From Terriglobales bacterium (GTDB taxonomy: Bacteria; Acidobacteriota; Terriglobia; Terriglobales; Acidobacteriaceae): 64,000 nt of DNA. The notes beneath the pieces were generated by a model. That model did not search any database. It was given only the letters and a program-made list of their open reading frames with translations, and was not told the origin of the DNA. The DNA lies in assembly GCA_035764005.1 (NCBI GenBank), contig DASTZZ010000095.1:16522-80521 (forward strand), given 5' to 3'. The position numbers were made by a program, and so were the translations under genes. Below, piece by piece: positions 25,863-33,222 of this stretch; within the stretch, counting starts at the first letter, position 1, and each line of letters opens with the position of its first letter.

Positions 25863-26036
25863 CATTGCTGCCTGTTCGCGTGTGTAATCGGCCGGGGCCG
25901 ATAACGTGTCCCTCCCGCTCACGCAGCTCCCGGGGTTCCCACCGACTTGTGCAACTGCGGCTCGCATCCCCACCTGCGATTGCATAAAGAGTTGGACGCA
26001 GGGCGGTACTCAAGCATCGAACCAGACCAGAGGTTC

Positions 26037-26073
26037 AAATTGGGCATAGCAGGGAAGGACTGCTGCCCAATTT
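26037..26073 (+). promoter_or_regulatory. Strong hairpin just upstream of the PPC gene
   Basis: AAATTGGGCA...GCAG and CTGC...TGCCCAATTT form a long stem ending 12 bases before the GTG start. The ribosome site (GGGGG) is directly 3' of it. It could terminate the recR transcript, but there is no T-run after it, so a 5'-leader role is equally possible. Confidence 0.45.
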
Positions 26074-26085
26074 CAGGGGGACAAA

Positions 26086-26526
26086 GTGCAATCGAAGCTT
26101 TTATCTGAAGAGAACAAGCTAAAAACGTTTGCGCTAGCGTTCGACAAGAATGATGACGTTCTTCCCCTCCTGCTGCAATTTGCCGAGGAGAACAACATCA
26201 GCAGCGCTCGCCTGAGCGGGATTGGGGCGTTCCAGCGTGTGCGCCTGGGCTATTTCGATCGCGAGCGCCGCGAGTATCAGCCAATAGACATCAACGAGCA
26301 GGTTGAGTTGCTCTCATTCGTCGGAAATCTGGCGCGCAGTGACGGCAAGCGGAAGCTGCACGCTCATGTGGTTGTGGGTAAGCGCGATGGCACTGCCCAT
26401 GGCGGCCATTTACTGGGTGGAAGCGTCTGGCCGACCATGGAGGTGATGGTTATCGAAACTCCTGCGTATCTTCAGCGGACAATCGATGAAAGTACAGGAT
26501 TAGCTTTGCTCGACTTAGCCGCCTGA
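26086..26526 (+). CDS. PPC-domain (DUF296) protein
   Basis: A 146-residue protein covering one PPC/DUF296 domain: LLQFAEENNISSARLSGIGAF, then KLHAHVVVGKRDGTAHGGHLL (clustered histidines that bind metal in related structures), then PTMEVMVIE. Family members form trimers; DNA binding is known in plants where an AT-hook is fused, but bacterial single-domain proteins are of unknown function. GTG start behind a GGGGG ribosome site. It ends 11 bases before the end of an opposite-strand small membrane protein gene. Confidence 0.85.
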   Translation: MQSKLLSEENKLKTFALAFDKNDDVLPLLLQFAEENNISSARLSGIGAFQRVRLGYFDRERREYQPIDINEQVELLSFVGNLARSDGKRKLHAHVVVGKRDGTAHGGHLLGGSVWPTMEVMVIETPAYLQRTIDESTGLALLDLAA

Positions 26527-26537
26527 TTGCGGAGCGA

Positions 26538-26708
26538 CTAGGGCTTGAGTTGCTGAGTCTTCATCCAGACGCGGGTAAAAAGATGCACGATCAGGAAGGC
26601 TACTGCGAATGCGAGCAGAATCCACATTCCTGCAGTAATGGTTTTGACGATGGCCCACGATATGAGCCAGATGATAAACAGTATTATCGCGACAAAGAGA
26701 AGCCACAT
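26538..26708 (-). CDS. 56-residue membrane protein (lmo0937/DUF5670-like)
   Basis: A small two-helix membrane protein. On the minus strand, ATG at 26708 follows AAGGTGA at good spacing. The product begins MWLLFVAIILFIIWLISWAI, then a short VKTITAG turn, then the helix MWILLAFAVAFLIVHLF, and a polar tail. This length and two-helix pattern resemble the lmo0937 family of small membrane proteins, often stress-induced. The gene is short and overlapped by a longer meaningless frame, but ribosome site, composition and topology all support it. Confidence 0.75.
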   Translation of the reverse strand: MWLLFVAIILFIIWLISWAIVKTITAGMWILLAFAVAFLIVHLFTRVWMKTQQLKP

Positions 26709-26889
26709 CGACTATCACCTTATGAAAAACCGTGAAGCTAACTTGTTCGATGCGATAGCACCGTGTTTGTTGTAGGAAAGTTGCATAACGTATGACCTGT
26801 TGCACCAGCAAGCCCTCAGCGCCACATACTCCCACCGTCGCGGCACATCGAACTCATCAGCGCTACAAGAAAATCATTGGAGGTTTTCC

Positions 26890-27258
26890 GTGAAAGTACA
26901 AGGAATGCTGAGGGCTGTGTCTGGACTACTGTTATCAGGCGCGATGGTGTTTGCAGTCAATGCCTTTGCTCAACAAGACCAGAGCAACAATCAACAGATG
27001 CAACAAGAAAAGCAGGACATCAAGGGTGCAGTGAGTCAGGCCAAGGGCCAATACGGGACTATGCAATCCACGCTCTCACAGATGAAGGGCGATGAGGGCA
27101 AGGTCAGCGATCAGGCGACAAAAGACTACATGCAGAAGAATGATCAAATGTGGCAACAGGCTCTGCAGCAAGAGAAAGAGGTAGGCAGAGCAGCTAAGCA
27201 GGCGCATCAGCACCACAAACAGAAAGAGCAACAGCAGAGCAGCAGCAACCCGCAATAA
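26890..27258 (+). CDS. Small exported Gln/Lys-rich protein
   Basis: A 122-residue protein of unknown function. Signal peptide: GMLRAVSGLLLSGAMVFAVNAFA. The mature part is helical and highly charged (Gln, Lys, Asp), with likely coiled-coil segments (KQDIKGAVSQAKGQYGTMQ, then QALQQEKEVGRAAKQAHQ), and ends in a His/Gln/Ser-rich tail. GTG start, chosen because GGAGG is 6 bases upstream. Its neighbours are small stress-type proteins; regulation is not visible. Confidence 0.75.
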   Translation: MKVQGMLRAVSGLLLSGAMVFAVNAFAQQDQSNNQQMQQEKQDIKGAVSQAKGQYGTMQSTLSQMKGDEGKVSDQATKDYMQKNDQMWQQALQQEKEVGRAAKQAHQHHKQKEQQQSSSNPQ

Positions 27259-27355
27259 CTACCCAAATCGGTTCAACTCTGCCGCTGATTCCAGCGGCGG
27301 AGTTGATTACTATTCGTGAACAGCTGCGCCGGTCTGGCCTTTGCGTAGGAAGTCA

Positions 27356-27619
27356 CTACCCGATTTTCTCAGTTGGCTGACTCGCAATGTTTGGCGTTGC
27401 CTTTTCTACCGCTGCCTCTGCAGCCTGCCGGCCTAATTTCGCACCTAAGTCGCCTGCTTTGGCTTTTGCAGATGCGGCTATCTGTCTAGCCTTTTGTTGC
27501 GGCAACTCTGGCAACTCACGCGCTTTCTCAGCCAGGCGACGGCGCGTCTCCTTTCCAGGGGCGGGAGCATAAAGCAGGCCGAGCGTAACCCCGAGCGCGA
27601 ATCCGAATAGGAACTTCAT
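27356..27619 (-). CDS. YtxH-like membrane protein
   Basis: An 87-residue protein. N-terminal hydrophobic segment with the Gly-zipper-like pattern typical of YtxH (FLFGFALGVTLGLLYAPAPGKETRRRLAEKA), followed by an Ala/Lys/Glu-rich amphipathic helix (ARQIAASAKAKAGDLGAKLG). YtxH proteins are small general-stress proteins of unknown mechanism. It is transcribed opposite to its neighbours. Confidence 0.8.
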   Translation of the reverse strand: MKFLFGFALGVTLGLLYAPAPGKETRRRLAEKARELPELPQQKARQIAASAKAKAGDLGAKLGRQAAEAAVEKATPNIASQPTEKIG

Positions 27620-27839
27620 ACACTTTTCCTCATAGTTGGCGTTTTCTTCTGACCTAAGATGCGCGCTGAAATCTGCGGGAGTCCTGAGGTTCGTACCGCA
27701 GAGAATCTCCGATGCGTTGCCGTCGGTCTCTCACCACGGGCAAATGAGTCGTTCGACTCCATTACTATTTGGAGAGCCCAGGTTGGTATTCAAGAATAGC
27801 GCCTCCGGATACACTGATGCGGGAGGCTCACTGAACTCA

Positions 27840-28103
27840 ATGGCAGACGTAAAGATCACTGTAAAGCCGAATGGCCCATATCGTGTCGAAGGCGTAGTTA
27901 AACTGGTGGATGCTGAAGGTCGCGAATGGGACCTGACCGGCAAGCCTGCTTTCTCGCTGTGCCGCTGTGGGGCCAGCACCAATAAACCTTTCTGCGATGG
28001 AACGCACTCGAAGCTAGGCTTTCAAGCTGCCGAAGCTGCGGTCCGAAAAGAAGAGACGGCGCAAGGACAAGCTCCGCCTCCCAATCCTGTTACCAAAATG
28101 TAG
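27840..28103 (+). CDS. CDGSH iron-sulfur domain protein
   Basis: An 87-residue protein with the CDGSH [2Fe-2S] site: Cys41, Cys43, Cys52 and His56 in CRCGASTNKPFCDGTH. The N-terminal part (VKITVKPNGPYRVEGVVKL) is the usual beta strand region. The labile His-ligated cluster suggests a redox or cluster-transfer role. ATG at 27840 is the family start; upstream in-frame codons are not conserved-looking. The C-terminal tail is Ala/Gln/Pro-rich. Confidence 0.9.
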   Translation: MADVKITVKPNGPYRVEGVVKLVDAEGREWDLTGKPAFSLCRCGASTNKPFCDGTHSKLGFQAAEAAVRKEETAQGQAPPPNPVTKM

Positions 28104-28184
28104 TTGAGCGCTCAACAACGGTCGCACCTCTGCCCTTAGACGCGCGCAGGCAGAGGCTTGTTAAAGCGATATCCAGAGCCGCCA

Positions 28185-28487
28185 ATGATCTACGTCATGT
28201 GGGAGTTTCAGGTAGCGCCCGAAAACCGCTCCAAATTTGAGACGGCGTACAAAGGTGACGGAATCTGGGCTCAGCTTTTTCAGCGTGATGCAGCTTATGT
28301 CGAAACCATACTCGTCAGAAGCGACGAGCATGCAGGCACGTACCTGACGATCGATGTCTGGAAAAATCGCGAGTCCTATCTGCAATTCAAACAGCGTTTT
28401 GCTGCCGACTACGCGAAGATAGACAAAGATTGCGAGGCTCTTACCGATTCGGAACGGCTGATCGGCATCTTTGAAAAGATTGTTTGA
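28185..28487 (+). CDS. Antibiotic biosynthesis monooxygenase-like (ABM fold) protein
   Basis: A 100-residue protein with the ferredoxin-like ABM pattern: an N-terminal strand MIYVMWEFQVAPENRSKFE, a central region with FQRDAAYVETILVRSDEHAGTYLTIDVW, and NRESYLQFKQRFAADY. Members include heme-degrading and quinone-forming oxygenases, but many are uncharacterised. ATG at 28185 matches the usual start of the first strand; a TTG at 28158 with a weak AGAGG site would add nine residues. Confidence 0.7.
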   Translation: MIYVMWEFQVAPENRSKFETAYKGDGIWAQLFQRDAAYVETILVRSDEHAGTYLTIDVWKNRESYLQFKQRFAADYAKIDKDCEALTDSERLIGIFEKIV

Positions 28488-28615
28488 ACGCGGAGGCCGA
28501 ATGAGCGGGAAGACCTGTTAATGCGGGCGAGTCTTAGATCTCGCTCCGCATCGCACTCGCCCCATCGTTCTTGGTTCGGAGCTACTTTCATGGTCTGCAG
28601 AGCAGAGCGTCCGAA

Positions 28616-28621
28616 TATAAT
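28616..28621 (+). promoter_or_regulatory. Putative -10 box of ilvE
   Basis: TATAAT 46 bases before the ilvE ATG. No clear -35 box is found at 16-18 bases. The predicted leader of about 40 bases contains AAGGAG but no attenuator hairpin. Confidence 0.4.
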
Positions 28622-28667
28622 GGTGAGTTCCATCATTTTTCTGCGAATGCATTCCTAAGGAGCGCGC

Positions 28668-29612
28668 ATGGCAATTCCAAAATCGGAAAAAATCTGGCAT
28701 AACGGCAAGCTGATCAACTGGGATGACGCCAAGCTGCACGTCATGTCGCATGTCGTGAACTACGGCTCGTCGGTATTCGAGGGCGTGCGCTGCTACAAGC
28801 ATCCGAATGGGGCGGGAATTTTTCGCGCTCAGGAACACGCCGAGCGACTGATCCACTCGGCCAAGATCTATCGCATGGACGTGCCGTTTTCTGAAGACGA
28901 AATTGTTCAAGCGATGGTTGATACTGTGGCCGCAAATGGAGTGTTTCCATGCTACATCCGCCCTATCGTGCTCAGAGGGTATGGCGAGGCTGGAGTGAAC
29001 CCGCTCGGATCGCCTGTTGAGGTTTACATCTGCAACTATGCTTGGGGGAAGTACCTCGGGCACGGGTCCCCAGACGAAGGCGTGGATGTGTGTGTTTCTT
29101 CCTGGAATCGGATGGCCCCGAATACGCTGCCCGCGATGGCCAAGTCCGGCGCGAATTACATGAACTCGCAGCTCATCAAGATGGAAGCCATTCTTAATGG
29201 ATATGTCGAGGGAATTGCCCTCGACGTGAATGGCTACGTGAGCGAAGGTTCGGGTGAGAATCTCTTCCTGGTGCGCAAAGGCACTGTATACACCGCGCCG
29301 CTTGGAAATTCGGTGCTGCCTGGTATCACTCGAGCGAGTGTGATTGAGCTGGTGAAAGAACTAGGCTTCCCAATCGTCGAGCAGATGATTCCCCGCGAGA
29401 TGCTCTACATCGCCGACGAAGTCTTCTTCACGGGCACTGCGGCCGAGATCACGCCGATCCGAACGGTGGACAAGATCACCGTCGGGAACGGCAAGACCGG
29501 TCCGGTCACGCGCGCCCTGCACAAGGAGTTCTTCGACATCGTCGAAGGCCGCGCGCATGACCGCCACGGCTGGTTCACGCAAGTGCCGGTAAAGCAAGCA
29601 GTGACGGTTTAG
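28668..29612 (+). CDS. ilvE: Branched-chain amino acid aminotransferase
   Basis: A 314-residue PLP enzyme of fold type IV, catalysing the last step of Val, Leu and Ile synthesis (2-oxo acid plus glutamate). Signatures: MSHVVNYGSSVFEGVRCY, PCYIRPIVLRGYG, the PLP lysine region MAKSGANYMNSQL, EGIALDVNGYVSEGSGENLF, and GTAAEITPIR. AAGGAG precedes the ATG. It is not linked to other ilv genes here. Confidence 0.95.
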   Translation: MAIPKSEKIWHNGKLINWDDAKLHVMSHVVNYGSSVFEGVRCYKHPNGAGIFRAQEHAERLIHSAKIYRMDVPFSEDEIVQAMVDTVAANGVFPCYIRPIVLRGYGEAGVNPLGSPVEVYICNYAWGKYLGHGSPDEGVDVCVSSWNRMAPNTLPAMAKSGANYMNSQLIKMEAILNGYVEGIALDVNGYVSEGSGENLFLVRKGTVYTAPLGNSVLPGITRASVIELVKELGFPIVEQMIPREMLYIADEVFFTGTAAEITPIRTVDKITVGNGKTGPVTRALHKEFFDIVEGRAHDRHGWFTQVPVKQAVTV

Positions 29613-29632
29613 CGGGTTCGTAATTCAGATCG

Positions 29633-29810
29633 GGTGATTTGGTGATTTCTCGATTCGATCAAGTCATCCGAATTTGTCTTCTCCAGCGTTCAAACGTGGC
29701 GAGCCGCACTGCACGTTGATCAACCCATCGTTCGGCCATTGACAATCGCGAAATCGCGAAATCACCAAATCGCGAAATGACTCCGTTCCCAATTTCTCAA
29801 TTCCGCAATT
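29633..29810. repeat. Dispersed AAATC repeat, family B copy 2
   Basis: The left part has GGTGATTTGGTGATTTCTCG; the right part (29741-29785) has AATCGCGAAATCGCGAAATC and CACCAAATCGCGAAATG. The halves are inverted relative to each other around a unique centre of about 75 bases. It fills almost the whole gap between ilvE and aspS. Confidence 0.8.
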
Positions 29811-29847
29811 AAGATGAAGGATTACCCATAACCTCAAGGACTTCACC

Positions 29848-31665
29848 TTGCCAGAAACTCAGCTCGACCTGCTTGGAAACCTCGAACGAAGCACCATGTG
29901 TGGCACGCTGACGGCCGGCGATGCCGGTAAGAATGTCACCCTAATGGGATGGGTGAATCGTCGCCGCGATCTCGGCAATTTGATTTTCATCGATCTGCGC
30001 GATCGCAGCGGCGTGGTCCAGGTGGTCTTCGATAACGAGCGGAATCCGGCGCTGCACTCGAAAGTGGAAACTGTGCGCTCTGAGTACGTCCTGGCTGTAG
30101 TGGGATCGGTGAAGCGGCGCGACCCGGCGACCGTAAACAAGAATCTGCCCACCGGTGAGATTGAAATCGTCGCCAACGAATTGAGAATTCTCAACGATTC
30201 GAAGACTCCTCCGTTTTCTCCGGCCGAACCAGCCATTTCGAATGAAGAGCTGCGCCTGAAATATCGCTACATCGATATGCGTCGTCCGGAGATGCAAGCC
30301 AACATCGCGATGCGTTCGCGCGTCTCGCTGGCAATTCGCAAGGCGCTGTATGAGCGCGGTTTTCTCGAAATCGAAACACCGTTCATGACGCGCAGCACGC
30401 CCGAAGGCGCGCGCGACTATCTCGTGCCGAGCCGTGTTTATCCAGGATCGTTCTACGCGCTGCCGCAATCACCACAACTCTTCAAGCAGATCCTGATGAT
30501 CTCGGGATTCGATAAGTACTTCCAGATCGTCCGCTGTTTTCGCGACGAAGATCTGCGCGCCGACCGGCAACCTGAGTTCACGCAAATCGATCTGGAGATG
30601 TCGTTCCCAAGTCAGGAGCGTGTCTTCGAGGTCGTGGAGGCCTTCTTGGTCGCTGCCTTTCGGGAAGGCGGGATCGAACTCAAACCGCCGTTTCCTCGCA
30701 TGAAATACGACGATGCGATCCGCAAATACGGCATCGATAAACCGGACATGCGCCTGCCCGCGATATGCGACGTGCGCGAAGCGTTTACCGAGGAGAACCT
30801 GAATGCTCTGACTCTTGATCCGCTGCTACCGGTGGTTGCAGTCCGTATTCCAAAGGTGGGGGAGCTCTCGCGCAAGGAGCGCGACGAAAACAAACAGCTC
30901 TTCGCCGCCAAGCCTCCCGCCAAAGTCATCGACGACCTGAAGCGCCTCGAAAAGAGCTTTCCCGATTCGGTCACAAAGCTGCGCGCGATGTGCGAAGCCG
31001 AAGGCGACGATCTGCTCGTGTTGGTTGCAGGAGGGCCCGTCCAGGATCGTTCTCCGATCGCGGTGCGCAAAGCGGCAGAAGCCGTGTACACCTCTGCCGG
31101 AACCCTGAGACTTGCGCTTGCCCAAAAGTACAAAGATAAGCACGGAGGGTTCAGCAAGAAGGGGACTGCCGAGGATTACAAGTTTCTGTGGGTCACTGAC
31201 TTTCCCATGTTCGAGTACGACGACAAGGAAAACCGGTGGAATGCGGCTCACCATCCCTTTACCTCGCCACACGAAGAAGATTTCGGCAAGCTGCTCTCCG
31301 ATCCAGGAGCGGTGCGTGCACTGGCCTATGATATTGTCCTGAACGGTACCGAATTGGGATCGGGATCCATTCGTATTCACCGCCAGGACATCCAAAAACA
31401 AATATTCAACGCTCTAGGAATGACCGACGAGGAAGCGCGTTCCCGATTTGGATTCTTTCTCGAAGCGCTGGAATATGGAACCCCGCCACACGGCGGAATT
31501 GCGCTGGGGCTCGACCGCATCGTGATGATTCTCGCGGGCGCTGATAGTCTGCGCGAGGTAATTCCATTCCCGAAGACGGCCAAGGCAGTGGATCTAATGG
31601 TCGATGCGCCGACCCCCGTCAGCCCTGCCCAACTACGGGAACTGGGGATCACCGTAAAAAGATAG
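29848..31665 (+). CDS. aspS: Aspartyl-tRNA synthetase
   Basis: A 605-residue class IIb synthetase of the bacterial type. OB-fold anticodon domain (MGWVNRRRDLGNLIFIDLRDRSG), motif 1 region (ETPFMTRSTPEGARDYLVPS), motif 2 (RCFRDEDLRADRQPEFTQID), the GAD insertion domain (about 300-420), and motif 3 (GIALGLDRIVM). Whether it also charges tRNA-Asn cannot be decided here. TTG start, supported by AAGGA 8 bases upstream. Confidence 0.97.
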   Translation: MPETQLDLLGNLERSTMCGTLTAGDAGKNVTLMGWVNRRRDLGNLIFIDLRDRSGVVQVVFDNERNPALHSKVETVRSEYVLAVVGSVKRRDPATVNKNLPTGEIEIVANELRILNDSKTPPFSPAEPAISNEELRLKYRYIDMRRPEMQANIAMRSRVSLAIRKALYERGFLEIETPFMTRSTPEGARDYLVPSRVYPGSFYALPQSPQLFKQILMISGFDKYFQIVRCFRDEDLRADRQPEFTQIDLEMSFPSQERVFEVVEAFLVAAFREGGIELKPPFPRMKYDDAIRKYGIDKPDMRLPAICDVREAFTEENLNALTLDPLLPVVAVRIPKVGELSRKERDENKQLFAAKPPAKVIDDLKRLEKSFPDSVTKLRAMCEAEGDDLLVLVAGGPVQDRSPIAVRKAAEAVYTSAGTLRLALAQKYKDKHGGFSKKGTAEDYKFLWVTDFPMFEYDDKENRWNAAHHPFTSPHEEDFGKLLSDPGAVRALAYDIVLNGTELGSGSIRIHRQDIQKQIFNALGMTDEEARSRFGFFLEALEYGTPPHGGIALGLDRIVMILAGADSLREVIPFPKTAKAVDLMVDAPTPVSPAQLRELGITVKR

Positions 31666-31849
31666 CTTTCGACGTCGCGGGTTATCGCATGTGCGAATGC
31701 CGAACATACGTCTCACCCCTTCGTCTGCTTGTTCACCTCAGAATCGTTACTTGAGGACATGTACGTTCAGTAGCCCTCCGTCTGCTGGTTATCTTGTCGC
31801 GCTTCCATCCGGTTCATACGATGGAGTCCCCCCACCATCGAGGATGTTG

Positions 31850-32902
31850 ATGAAATTCTGCAGCATTGGACGAATACTCATCTCTCTCGCGTGCGCTGGA
31901 TTGTTCGCGCCTCAGGCGTTCTCGGCCAGCGCGTCGTTGCCACCGAATACTGCTCTTCAAGTGCGGATCGACGAGCGCATCTCCAGCAATACGGCGAAAG
32001 TGGGCGACGTATTTCATGGAACACTCGTGCAACCGGTGGTTGTGAATGGCAAGATTCTCTTCGACAAAGGAACTGAAGTCACCGGACAAGTCCTTCAGCA
32101 GCACAGCTCAGGGCGGCTGAGTTCGCCGGGACAATTAACGCTGGCCCTCACTTCAATCAGTGGAGGGTGGTTCCGTTCCTACGACCTAACAGTGACGCCG
32201 GTCGTGATTACCGGTGGATCGCATACAAAGAGCAACATCGCCAAGATAGGAAGCGGCGCTGCAGCGGGCGCAGTGGTCGGAGGCGTCGCCGGAGGTGGAA
32301 AAGGCGCTGCGATCGGCGCTGGTGTGGGCGCGGGTGCAGGTACAGTGGTCGCAGCCGCGACCGGTAAGAAGGAAGCCGTAGTCGAGTCTGAGGCGGTGCT
32401 CACATGGTTCACACCAGGCGCACCAACTCGACAGCCTAGCCCCAATCGCGCAGAGACTGCATTTCGTGACGATCACGATTCGCGCCGTTACGACGACGAT
32501 GACAGACATTACGCAAAGCGCGGCAATGGTCACAAACGGGACCGGGAAGATGATGAGGACGAAGATGATGATCGCGATGGTGACCGTGGCCGCTATGCAG
32601 TTTTCAGCGACTCCGATCGCGATATTCTGCGCGGCTGTCTCTCGGGCGACGATTACTCGAATCTCCCACCGGGACTCGCGAAGCGCGACCGTCTGCCTCC
32701 TGGTCTGGAAAAGCAGTTACAGCGCAACGGCACCTTGCCTCCAGGACTACAAAAGCGCGTACAGCCTCTCCCGCATTCCTGCGAGGTGCGCCTGCCGCGA
32801 CTACCCAGAGATTGGGAGCGCGTGATCCTTGGAGGGCGTGTGATCCTGGTCGATCAGACGCAGCGCATTCTCGACATCATCGACATCTATACGCGCGACT
32901 AG
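31850..32902 (+). CDS. Exported glycine-zipper protein with acidic region and LPPGL repeats
   Basis: A 350-residue protein. Signal peptide (GRILISLACAGLFAPQAFSA). Residues about 30-130 look like a beta domain (ALQVRIDERISSNTAKVGDVF). Then a glycine zipper (GAAAGAVVGGVAGGGKGAAIG) able to insert in or pack against membrane, a very acidic Asp/Arg/Lys stretch, and three LPPGL repeats (NLPPGLAKRDRLPPGLEK, then TLPPGLQKR). It ends in strands ILGGRVILVDQTQRILDII. Function unknown; probably envelope. ATG at 31850 with GAGG 6 bases upstream. Confidence 0.75.
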   Translation: MKFCSIGRILISLACAGLFAPQAFSASASLPPNTALQVRIDERISSNTAKVGDVFHGTLVQPVVVNGKILFDKGTEVTGQVLQQHSSGRLSSPGQLTLALTSISGGWFRSYDLTVTPVVITGGSHTKSNIAKIGSGAAAGAVVGGVAGGGKGAAIGAGVGAGAGTVVAAATGKKEAVVESEAVLTWFTPGAPTRQPSPNRAETAFRDDHDSRRYDDDDRHYAKRGNGHKRDREDDEDEDDDRDGDRGRYAVFSDSDRDILRGCLSGDDYSNLPPGLAKRDRLPPGLEKQLQRNGTLPPGLQKRVQPLPHSCEVRLPRLPRDWERVILGGRVILVDQTQRILDIIDIYTRD

Positions 32903-32910
32903 TAATTTCC

Positions 32911-32965
32911 TTGATTTCGCGATTCCCGTGATTTCCAAATCACGAAATCGCGAAATCGGGAAATC
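32911..32965. repeat. Dispersed AAATC repeat, family B copy 3
   Basis: The left arm TTGATTTCGCGATTCCCGTG and right arm CACGAAATCGCGAAATCGGG are inverted and nearly contiguous, forming a compact hairpin. It lies between the glycine-zipper gene and the proC leader promoter. Confidence 0.85.
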
Positions 32966-33010
32966 CACGAAATTCGAACATCCGGCCGAGATGGGTACCA
33001 CCTTATCCGC

Positions 33011-33040
33011 TTGCATTCCCCCGGTAATCCGGCGTAAAGT
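33011..33040 (+). promoter_or_regulatory. Putative promoter of the proC leader transcript
   Basis: TTGCAT (33011-33016), 18-base spacer, TAAAGT (33035-33040). Transcription would begin at about 33046-33048, at or within two bases of the ATG of the proline-rich leader frame, so the leader would be translated without a 5' untranslated region. Confidence 0.5.
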
Positions 33041-33047
33041 TCACTCA

Positions 33048-33131
33048 ATGTTCTTGCGGAGCTTCAACCCGCCGATCCCGTGCCCGCCGCCGGCGTGTGC
33101 GCGATGGTGTGGTTGGATGGAAGACGCCTAA
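33048..33131 (+). CDS. Proline-rich leader peptide upstream of proC
   Basis: A 27-codon frame: MFLRSFN, then PPIPCPPP, then ACARWCGWMEDA and TAA. Six of eight consecutive codons (8-15) are proline, all CCG. No ribosome site precedes the ATG, but the predicted promoter starts transcription at the ATG. It is followed 24 bases later by an intrinsic terminator and 91 bases later by proC, a proline biosynthesis gene. By analogy with trp, his and leu leaders, it is inferred to measure charged prolyl-tRNA. The peptide is unlikely to have another function. Evidence is architectural only. Confidence 0.6.
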   Translation: MFLRSFNPPIPCPPPACARWCGWMEDA

Positions 33132-33197
33132 GAACAGATAAATTCGGCATCATCCAAAGACCTGCATCGCGAAAGCGTTGTAGGTCTTTTTGTTTTT
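33100..33197 (+). terminator. Attenuator: terminator and competing antiterminator
   Basis: The terminator stem pairs 33156-33170 with 33175-33189 (14 of 15 pairs, counting one G-U, with one T-T mismatch) around a GAAA loop, followed by TTTTT-G-TTTTT. Upstream, CGCGATG (33100-33106) is exactly complementary to CATCGCG (33165-33171), and TTGGATG (33113-33119) to CATCCAA (33151-33157), in matching order. This alternative structure occupies the terminator's 5' arm. A ribosome stalled on the CCG codons (33069-33092) would leave it free to form; one reaching the stop codon would cover it. Confidence 0.65.
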
Positions 33198-33222
33198 GCG
33201 CGAATCACGAGAGGAGAAGAAG

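Noticed and set aside
25863..26036. Structured RNA in the recR-PPC gap
   Set aside because: Small palindromes such as ATCGGCC/GGCCGAT are present, but no known RNA family could be recognised and no consistent fold was found by eye.
28620..28658. Short MVSSIIFLRMHS frame upstream of ilvE as a branched-chain leader peptide
   Set aside because: It overlaps the predicted -10 box, so it would not be transcribed, and no terminator hairpin follows.
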